From Thermoprotei archaeon (GTDB lineage Archaea > Thermoproteota > Thermoprotei > Thermofilales > B20-G17), in contig QMRW01000002.1 in assembly GCA_003650785.1 (NCBI GenBank), positions 1 through 40,411 of the forward strand: a stretch of DNA of 40,411 nt, given 5' to 3'. Positions 18,889 through 25,821 of this stretch are shown piece after piece (position 1 is the stretch's first letter; each line of letters begins with the position of its first letter). The notes under the pieces are model-generated. The model searched no databases. It had not been told where the DNA came from and saw nothing but the letters and a program-made list of their open reading frames with translations. The translations under genes and the position numbers were made by a program.

Positions 18889-20547
18889 GTGAGTATGGCA
18901 GGTAGGGGTATGGCAGGTAGAGGTAAGGCTATAGCTATTCCTGCAATAATACTAAAAGAGGGAACACAGAGAACTGTAGGTGCTGAAGCAAGACGGACTA
19001 ACATACTGGCTGCACGCGTTCTTGCAGAAATGCTCTCGACCTCTCTAGGTCCTAGAGGAATGGATAAACTTCTAGTTGATAGCTTTGGAAGTGCGACTAT
19101 AACAGGTGATGGTGCCACTATTCTAAAGGAGATGGATATTCAACACCCTGTGGCGAAGATGTTAGTAGAGGTAGCTAAGGCCCAAGATGAGGAAGTTGGT
19201 GATGGAACTACAAGTGTAGTAGTACTTGCTGGGGAGCTTCTGAAGAATGCAGAGGAACTACTCCTAGAGAATATTCACCCAACCATAATAATGGAGGGGT
19301 ACAAGAAAGCGCTTGAGTATTCACTGAAAGTAATAGATGAAATAGGAATTAAAGTGGACCCACTAGATAGGGAAGTACTCAGACAAGTAGCTGAGACAGC
19401 ATTAGCTAGTAAGGTAGTCTCAGAGTATAAGAGTATGCTAGCAAATCTTGCTGTTGAAGCTATACTACACATAGCACAAAAACTACCAGATGGTACCTAC
19501 AAAGTAGATCTAGATGATGTAAAAGTAGAAAAGAAGAAAGGAGAATCTATAGACCAAACCACATTAGTTAAAGGAATAGTACTAGATAAAGAGGTTGTAC
19601 ACCCAGGGATGCCTAAGAGAGTGGAGAATGCAAAAATAGCCCTACTAAACTGTCCGCTTGAAATAGAAAAACCGGAATGGAGTGCTAAGATAAGAGTCTC
19701 TAGCCCAGATCAGTTAAAAGCATTCCTCGACCAGGAGGCTGAAGTACTAAAGAAAATGGTAGATAAGATAGCCTCTATAGGAGCAAATGTCTTAATAACA
19801 CAAAAGGGAATAGATGACCTTGCACAACACTTCCTAGCAAAGAACGGTATACTTGCCGTTAGAAGGGTCAAGAAGTCTGATGTAGAGAAGATAGCCAAAG
19901 CTACTGGAGCTAAAGTAGTCACGAGTATTGAAGACTTAAAGCCAGAGGATCTAGGGGAAGCTAAACTAGTAGAAGAGAGAAAAGTTGGAGAAGACAAGAT
20001 GGTGTTCATCGAAGGTTGTCCTAATCCTAGAGCTGTTACTATCCTAGTAAGAGGAGGAGCAGAACATATAGTAGATGAGGTAGAGAGAGCTATTCATGAC
20101 GCCCTCTGTGTCTCTCGTAATATAATAAGAGAGCCTAAAATAGTAGCTGGAGGAGGAGCACCTGAGTTCGAAATAGCAAGACGACTTAGGGAATTTGCTA
20201 GTAGTCTCGGTAGTAAAGAACAACTAGCAGTACTCAAATATGCAGATGCATTAGAATCCATACCGACTATACTAGCTAGAAATGCGGGTATGGAGCCTGT
20301 TGATGTGATAGTAGAACTTAGGACTAGACATGATAGAGGAGAACTATGGGCCGGTGTAGATGTACTAAATGGCAGAATAGATGACATGATGAAGCTTAAA
20401 GTTCTAGAGCCTACAATAGTAACGAAACAAAAGCTAAAATCCGCTACTGAAGCAGCCGAAATGATACTCAGGATAGACGACATAATCGCTGCAGCTCCTC
20501 CCAAGGAGAGAGGAAAAGAAAAGGAAGAAGTCCCACCTGAGTACTAA
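18889..20547 (+). CDS. thsA: Thermosome (group II chaperonin) subunit
   Basis: [71 protein letters not shown] at 18895 or 18910 is a more likely start. Confidence 0.97.
   Translation: MSMAGRGMAGRGKAIAIPAIILKEGTQRTVGAEARRTNILAARVLAEMLSTSLGPRGMDKLLVDSFGSATITGDGATILKEMDIQHPVAKMLVEVAKAQDEEVGDGTTSVVVLAGELLKNAEELLLENIHPTIIMEGYKKALEYSLKVIDEIGIKVDPLDREVLRQVAETALASKVVSEYKSMLANLAVEAILHIAQKLPDGTYKVDLDDVKVEKKKGESIDQTTLVKGIVLDKEVVHPGMPKRVENAKIALLNCPLEIEKPEWSAKIRVSSPDQLKAFLDQEAEVLKKMVDKIASIGANVLITQKGIDDLAQHFLAKNGILAVRRVKKSDVEKIAKATGAKVVTSIEDLKPEDLGEAKLVEERKVGEDKMVFIEGCPNPRAVTILVRGGAEHIVDEVERAIHDALCVSRNIIREPKIVAGGGAPEFEIARRLREFASSLGSKEQLAVLKYADALESIPTILARNAGMEPVDVIVELRTRHDRGELWAGVDVLNGRIDDMMKLKVLEPTIVTKQKLKSATEAAEMILRIDDIIAAAPPKERGKEKEEVPPEY
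18895..18924 (+). repeat. 15-bp tandem duplication encoding [10 protein letters not shown] at the thermosome N-terminus
   Basis: atggcaggtaggggt / atggcaggtagaggt (one mismatch). Confidence 0.9.
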
Positions 20548-20557
20548 GTGAAGTCTG

Positions 20558-20821
20558 ATGAGAGATAAGATAAAGAGTATAGTGGGGCCCAAAAAACTAA
20601 CTAGGTATGAGCTAGCTAGGGTAATAGGTGCTAGAGCTTTACAAATAGCTCTCGGAGCACCCGTACTGATAAAAATACCTCCTGGAATAACAGATCCAAT
20701 AGATATAGCAATGCTAGAGCTAAAGAGAGGAATCCTACCAATAATAATAAGGAGGAGACTGCCCAACAACGAGTATCAAGATATCCCAGTAAGCACCTTA
20801 CTAAGTAGTAGCGAGGAATAG
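20558..20821 (+). CDS. rpoK: DNA-directed RNA polymerase subunit K (Rpo6)
   Basis: [56 protein letters not shown]. Confidence 0.95.
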   Translation: MRDKIKSIVGPKKLTRYELARVIGARALQIALGAPVLIKIPPGITDPIDIAMLELKRGILPIIIRRRLPNNEYQDIPVSTLLSSSEE

Positions 20822-20838
20822 TATTTTTCCTATCGCAA

Positions 20839-21177
20839 TCAAATATTCACATCAACTTTGTACTCTTTCCCCCTAATTACTACCTCTATCTCATCTCCTA
20901 TGTCCGGTTTTCTTGGTAATTTACTCCACTCATCCTCACTTAAGTATAATACCAGTCTAGGATATCTCATTCTACCTCTGGCAGTCAGGGACCTAATGAC
21001 CTGGCTAACTACGGGGATGACCTCCCTCATAAGCTCGGATTGAGGACCTTGCATTGTAATTATAGGTCCAGGAACTTCTCTCTCCTCGACAAACTCAAGT
21101 TTTACAAAGTTCTCTCCAGTAGGATCTGTTATTAACGTCTTACTTACCAATACTGCTTTAAATTTAACTTCTAACAT
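20839..21177 (-). CDS. Conserved archaeal protein, arcadin-1-like (tentative)
   Basis: MLEVKFKAVLVSKTLITDPTGENFVKLEFVEEREVPGPI...RYPRLVLYLSEDEW; resembles my recollection of crenactin-associated arcadin-1; proximity to crenactin supports it. RpoG was considered and not favoured. Confidence 0.45.
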   Translation of the reverse strand: MLEVKFKAVLVSKTLITDPTGENFVKLEFVEEREVPGPIITMQGPQSELMREVIPVVSQVIRSLTARGRMRYPRLVLYLSEDEWSKLPRKPDIGDEIEVVIRGKEYKVDVNI

Positions 21178-21321
21178 GTGTTACACTCACTTTATCTCGC
21201 TTATAACAGTATATAAAAGCGACGGTAGTACTAAAGACACCACTCTCATTCTATAACTCTCTATGAAGATAACTACAAGTAGATTTTTCTAGATCTGAGT
21301 AAAATAATACTTGGTGAAGGT

Positions 21322-21828
21322 ATGTCTGAGTTCGATGAGTGGTGGAAGAGAACTAGGAAATTCTTTGAAGATATAGATAGGCTTTTCGACGAGCTAATCA
21401 GAGAGTCTCTAGGAGAAGAAAGACGAAGGAGAGTCTTCGGACCATACTACTATGGGTTCAGAGTTACTATAGGTCCTGACGGAGTGCCTAAAGTTGAAGA
21501 ATGGGGTAATGTGAGGCCAGGTCCTATAAGACCTAGAATATCCGAGGCTATTGAGCCCTTTACCGATACGATAGAAGAAGAGGATGTCATAAGGATAGTA
21601 GCCGACATTCCAGGTGTTGAAAAGGAGAAGATAGATATTGAAGCTACTGAGGATACCGTAGTGATATCGGCTTCTAATGAAGATAGAAGGTACTATAAAG
21701 AGGTTCGACTACCAGCACCAGTGAAACCTGAAACAGCTAAGGCTACATATAGGAACGGTGTACTGACTATAACCATAGAAAAGAAGGAAAAGATCAAGAG
21801 AAGAGGATTTAGGATAAAGATAGATTAA
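21322..21828 (+). CDS. Hsp20/alpha-crystallin family small heat shock protein
   Basis: IRIVADIPGVEKEKIDIEATEDTVVISASNEDRRYYKEVRLPAPVKPETAKATYRNGVLTITIEKKE. Confidence 0.95.
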   Translation: MSEFDEWWKRTRKFFEDIDRLFDELIRESLGEERRRRVFGPYYYGFRVTIGPDGVPKVEEWGNVRPGPIRPRISEAIEPFTDTIEEEDVIRIVADIPGVEKEKIDIEATEDTVVISASNEDRRYYKEVRLPAPVKPETAKATYRNGVLTITIEKKEKIKRRGFRIKID

Positions 21829-21973
21829 TTCATTTTTTAAAATACTATCTTAGAACTTTCTCATGTATATACTCAATACTATTGAGACTCTTAGAATACG
21901 TTATCGTAAGACCGAGAAAGGAAAGATTTATATTACGATTGACTAAGAGGAAGCAGAGAAAGACGGTGATAGT

Positions 21974-22252
21974 ATGGAGGCACCAACAGGAGAAGTGAGA
22001 GTAGGTGCTAAACCGACAATGAACTACGTACTAGCGACAGTAATACAGTTCAATCAAGGTGCTAAAAATGTAGTTCTAAAGGCTAGAGGTAGAGCAATAC
22101 TGAAAGCTATAAACGCAGCACAGATTACAGTAAATAGATTCCTAAGAGATCAGGTAGAGATCAAGGATGTAAAGATAGGCAGTGAAGTAGTAGGAGAACC
22201 AGATAAACCTAGAAACATATCGACTATAGAAATACTATTAGAGAGGAAGTAG
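21974..22252 (+). CDS. albA: Alba chromatin protein
   Basis: VGAKPTMNYVLATVIQFNQGAKNVVLKARGRAILKAINAAQITVNRFL. Confidence 0.95.
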   Translation: MEAPTGEVRVGAKPTMNYVLATVIQFNQGAKNVVLKARGRAILKAINAAQITVNRFLRDQVEIKDVKIGSEVVGEPDKPRNISTIEILLERK

Positions 22253-22257
22253 TTTTT

Positions 22258-22530
22258 CTACCATACTCTCATAGCTAAAATCCACGACATAATGATTAGT
22301 ACTACCACTGCTAAAAGATTCACCATACTAGTACCTCCAGGATCTATTATGAAAGCATATACACTTACTATGAGAGTTATTGTAAGGACCTGTCCATAGT
22401 ACTTCATTATCTTAAACCGAACCTCCATTCTACCATCTCTTCTTGCTTTAATAGTCATTATTAAAGCAAGAGCAAATGAAAGTACTGATAGAGATACCGA
22501 TATAACAGTGATGATATATTCTATTACCAT
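22258..22530 (-). CDS. Small membrane protein, hypothetical
   Basis: Three predicted hydrophobic segments in 90 aa; colinear with the next two minus-strand genes. Confidence 0.6.
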   Translation of the reverse strand: MVIEYIITVISVSLSVLSFALALIMTIKARRDGRMEVRFKIMKYYGQVLTITLIVSVYAFIIDPGGTSMVNLLAVVVLIIMSWILAMRVW

Positions 22531-22540
22531 AAATTAGACC

Positions 22541-22900
22541 TCATAAGTCTATGAATTCAGGAGATCTCTTAAGCTTGATTATCGGTATATGAATCCATCC
22601 AGGTCTTATACCATCTTCTACTCTTACTTGCTCTTTTGACGTTAAGTTAATCAGAAGATATTTTCCTTTTAACTCACTCTTATTCCTATAATAATAGAAT
22701 ACAGGGATACCATACATTTTGTAGTAGTCTTTAAGCACTGCTAGTAGACCATAAATATATGAGCCATCCCTACCTTTAAACGACATTATATATATGGGGT
22801 ATCCCATACTCGACATTGAAGCGGCGAATCTCGCTAGAGAATCAAGTCCTTCAACCTCTATATTTACACAATGCTTAAACCTTTCATTTAAATTCTCCAT
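22541..22900 (-). CDS. Hypothetical protein
   Basis: 119-aa ORF directly abutting the cyclophilin-like gene. Confidence 0.6.
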   Translation of the reverse strand: MENLNERFKHCVNIEVEGLDSLARFAASMSSMGYPIYIMSFKGRDGSYIYGLLAVLKDYYKMYGIPVFYYYRNKSELKGKYLLINLTSKEQVRVEDGIRPGWIHIPIIKLKRSPEFIDL

Positions 22901-23275
22901 CTATTGAGCCTCCACTTTAATATTTACTCGTAATCCTTCTTTTAAGTTTCTAAGAGTGTGTAGGTACTCATCATGTTCCAATCTGCCTAGAATAGTAACT
23001 CTTCTTGTTAACCTCTGTGACTTAAGTGCGATATAAATGCTCTTAGTAGATGGGGAATAGAATACATCTCCTACCTCTACTCGTGTAGTAGGCTTCTCTA
23101 AAATTGAGGAGGCTCCGAGAGGGATCTCTACAAGTCCCTCTCCTATGCGATATACTCTACACTTACTCGGTATATTCCCTATAAGTTTACTAGTACAAAG
23201 AGGGGCCTTAATACCATCTATTATCAATACTGCTAGCACTCCGTCCTTCGTTTCTAGTATTACCCTATATTTCAA
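22901..23275 (-). CDS. Cyclophilin-like fold protein
   Basis: VEIPLGASSILEKPTTRVEVGDVFYSPSTKSIYIALKS resembles archaeal/TM1367-type cyclophilin-like proteins. Confidence 0.65.
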   Translation of the reverse strand: MKYRVILETKDGVLAVLIIDGIKAPLCTSKLIGNIPSKCRVYRIGEGLVEIPLGASSILEKPTTRVEVGDVFYSPSTKSIYIALKSQRLTRRVTILGRLEHDEYLHTLRNLKEGLRVNIKVEAQ

Positions 23276-23350
23276 GAGCTACCCCTCGATTATTGAATTG
23301 AAAGGATATATTTTTTACTACTCGTAGTAAGGATTACTAGGTGACTGTTA

Positions 23351-23566
23351 ATGAATCTCTCTCAGTTTAAAGATCCGAAGGATGCACTAAAATACCTTAA
23401 AAAAGAAAGGAAGAGGCTTGAGAAAGAGATGGAATTATTACTTAAGAAAAGAGATAGAGGAGAGATTGATGATGAGGAGTTCAATAGTAAAAAGAGAGAG
23501 ATTGAGAGAAAATTTATAGAGATAATGGATAGAATAGCCCAAATGAAGTACTTATCTGGTGTTTAA
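23351..23566 (+). CDS. Small coiled-coil protein upstream of crenactin
   Basis: 71 aa, strongly helical and charged: DALKYLKKERKRLEKEMELLLKKRDRGEIDDEEFNSKKREIERKFIEIMDRIAQMKYL. Confidence 0.65.
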   Translation: MNLSQFKDPKDALKYLKKERKRLEKEMELLLKKRDRGEIDDEEFNSKKREIERKFIEIMDRIAQMKYLSGV

Positions 23567-23655
23567 GTGAATAGAAGTAAAATAATACTTTCACCCTACC
23601 CTCTTCTATCACATTTATTAAGTTAGGTGAAAGTTAACTATTGAGGTGGAAGATA

Positions 23656-24921
23656 ATGAGCGATCTGGAAAAGTATAAACTCAAGTATGCCTTTGCAGAG
23701 GATTATGGTACTAGCTACTATAAATTTGGACCTGTTGGAGAGACACCAGACATAATAGAGAATAGAGGTATAATACTGGACAAAATATCCATAGTTTCAA
23801 AAATCATGGGTATTGAAAAAAATATTATAGTCGGTCCCGAAGTAGCCACCTATATAGGACATAGAGAGGCTATAGGAAGGCATTTAGTATATCCTATGAG
23901 AGATGGTCTAGTGGAAAAAGAGAATGAAAGAAGTTGGAGAGTAATCTACGAGATCACTAAGTACGGACTTAATAAACACAGACCCATAGCTTCAGATTTT
24001 AAAGGATTCTATGTAGCTGCTGCTCTCTCAGCTATAGCACCAGAATACATGTACCGGAGGATCTTCGAAATACATCAGAAGATAGATGAAGAAACGGGAT
24101 TAGTTAAGGCCGTCACTATAATACCTCAGCCCTTAGCTGTTGCTATAGCAGAAAAATCCATAACCTGTATAGTGGTGGAGTCAGGACATGGTAATACGCA
24201 GATAACTCCTATCTCTAGATACCCGATTAGAGAGGCTATACTCTCCCTCAATAGAGGAGGAGCAGAGGCAGATGCCATTACAGCAGAGATCTTAAAGGAT
24301 TGCGGATATGGCGATCTAGCTAGAGAAGAGAAACTGATAAGATGTATCAAGGAGTCGATAGGTCTAATACCTACTGACTTGCAGACTAGTATTGAAAAAG
24401 CAAAAAAGGACCCTGAGAGATTTAGAGCAGTATTCCACATACCGAATACTACTATTACGATAGATTTAGAGGAGAACTCATGGATGAGATTCTTGATAGG
24501 AGAGATAGTATTCGATCCTGAAAACGAAATATTTGAAAGTTTTTACAGAAAAGGAATGCCTAGACCGAGGGATACAATGGTTGGCGATACGAGAATTCCT
24601 GGAACCATAGACATGGCTAGAGCTATTATAATGTCAGCAGAAAGGACATCTTTCGAGGTACAAATGTACCTCTATAGAAAGATAATACTTAGTGGTGGAA
24701 ACTTCTCATGGAAAGTTCCTAGAGGTCTTGAAGATGCAGCAACTGATGCGGCAACTAAAATCATGAGTATGCTTAAGAAATACAACATCGAAGCTAGGGT
24801 AGAGCTAACAAAGGATCCCATGTACTCGGTGTGGAAAGGTGCACTTGTCTATGCAATAGCAGTTCCAGATGAATATGAGTGGAATTGGGAAAGTATGGAA
24901 GGTTGGTATAAGTGGAGGTAG
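23656..24921 (+). CDS. Crenactin (archaeal actin homologue)
   Basis: DYGTSYYKFGP (phosphate 1), IIPQPLAVAIAEKSITCIVVESGHGNTQITPIS (phosphate 2), SLNRGGAEADAITAEILKDCGYGDLAREE, ILSGGNFSWKVP (adenosine), YSVWKGALVYA; very close to Pyrobaculum crenactin. ATG at 23656 preferred over 23641 (gaggtgg SD-like upstream). Confidence 0.93.
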   Translation: MSDLEKYKLKYAFAEDYGTSYYKFGPVGETPDIIENRGIILDKISIVSKIMGIEKNIIVGPEVATYIGHREAIGRHLVYPMRDGLVEKENERSWRVIYEITKYGLNKHRPIASDFKGFYVAAALSAIAPEYMYRRIFEIHQKIDEETGLVKAVTIIPQPLAVAIAEKSITCIVVESGHGNTQITPISRYPIREAILSLNRGGAEADAITAEILKDCGYGDLAREEKLIRCIKESIGLIPTDLQTSIEKAKKDPERFRAVFHIPNTTITIDLEENSWMRFLIGEIVFDPENEIFESFYRKGMPRPRDTMVGDTRIPGTIDMARAIIMSAERTSFEVQMYLYRKIILSGGNFSWKVPRGLEDAATDAATKIMSMLKKYNIEARVELTKDPMYSVWKGALVYAIAVPDEYEWNWESMEGWYKWR

Positions 24922-24931
24922 TGTACTCGAA

Positions 24932-25639
24932 ATGAATTCCATAGAGGACTTTAAAGAAGTAATAATCGAGCACTTTCGTAGAAGAGGATGTACGCGACCT
25001 CAAGTAGATATATCTGAAGATGTCATTAAGCAAGTGGATCTAGTACTTCAGGATGCTAATAACTTATTAGCCTTTAGAATATTTCGTGGTATAGTATACT
25101 CCGCAGCGGAGTTCAGAGTAATGATAGATGAAGAGATACTTAGAGCTACTAAATTAACCGAGGTATTCGATAAAGTGTACATAGTGATTCCAGATACTTA
25201 TACCGACATGGCTAGATCAGTGATAAGTGGTAGAATTCTCGATGAAGTAGGAATAGGGATTATAGCAGTAGATGAACATGGTAATGTAGAAGAACTCCTA
25301 GTACCCAGACCTACAAAACTTACTCGAAGAGAACTAGGAAAGGGAATAGAAGAGATAGTAGGTGACCTAAGGCGGAGAATAGATGAAATAGAACTACTTT
25401 ATAACTCACTAAAGACAGAGTTTGGAGTACTGTCCGAAAAAATTACTAAAATTGAGAGAACTCTTAGCATGCTCAGAGAAGAGGTAGATGTACTCAAAGG
25501 AAAGCTATCTACCCTACCCACTAGGCATGAAATTATTGAAGAAATAGGTGAGAAAACTCTTGCTCCGGTAGAGGAATTACCTTCCTTCGCTAAGAATAAT
25601 CCTTGGCTTGAGATTCTTAGAAAACGGGAGAGAGAATGA
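24932..25639 (+). CDS. Arcadin-2-like coiled-coil protein (tentative)
   Basis: Directly downstream of crenactin; N-terminal globular part, central coiled coil, short amphipathic tail FAKNNPWLEILRKRERE. Track start 24869 lies inside crenactin; ATG 24932 more likely. Confidence 0.6.
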   Translation: MNSIEDFKEVIIEHFRRRGCTRPQVDISEDVIKQVDLVLQDANNLLAFRIFRGIVYSAAEFRVMIDEEILRATKLTEVFDKVYIVIPDTYTDMARSVISGRILDEVGIGIIAVDEHGNVEELLVPRPTKLTRRELGKGIEEIVGDLRRRIDEIELLYNSLKTEFGVLSEKITKIERTLSMLREEVDVLKGKLSTLPTRHEIIEEIGEKTLAPVEELPSFAKNNPWLEILRKRERE

Positions 25640-25821
25640 CAGAAGTAGATGAAACTAAGTTAATGAGGGAAATCTTAGACTTGATAGATAGTAGAACTGA
25701 CTATGACGAAAGTGTTAAAAAGTTGGCTAAGGATATTCTCATAACCTTCAAGAGAGAGGGGAAGAAGGGAGTTGAAAAAATAATTAACAAGTTAATCGAG
25801 GGAATTAGTTCCGATGTCTAG
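25636..25821 (+). CDS. Small helical protein, arcade operon member
   Basis: 61 aa, overlaps the stop of the upstream gene (25639) and the start of the downstream Rad50-like gene (25814), indicating translational coupling. Confidence 0.65.
   Translation: MTEVDETKLMREILDLIDSRTDYDESVKKLAKDILITFKREGKKGVEKIINKLIEGISSDV

Noticed and set aside
20839-21177. RNA polymerase subunit RpoG/Rpo8 identity for this gene next to rpoK
   Set aside because: Sequence pattern did not match Rpo8 as I recall it and fits an arcadin-1-like protein better; left tentative.
21262-21300. tATGAAGAtaactacaag...agatCTGA upstream of Hsp20 as a C/D sRNA
   Set aside because: Only outer boxes present, no internal D'/C', guide spacing about 25 nt; more likely leader sequence.
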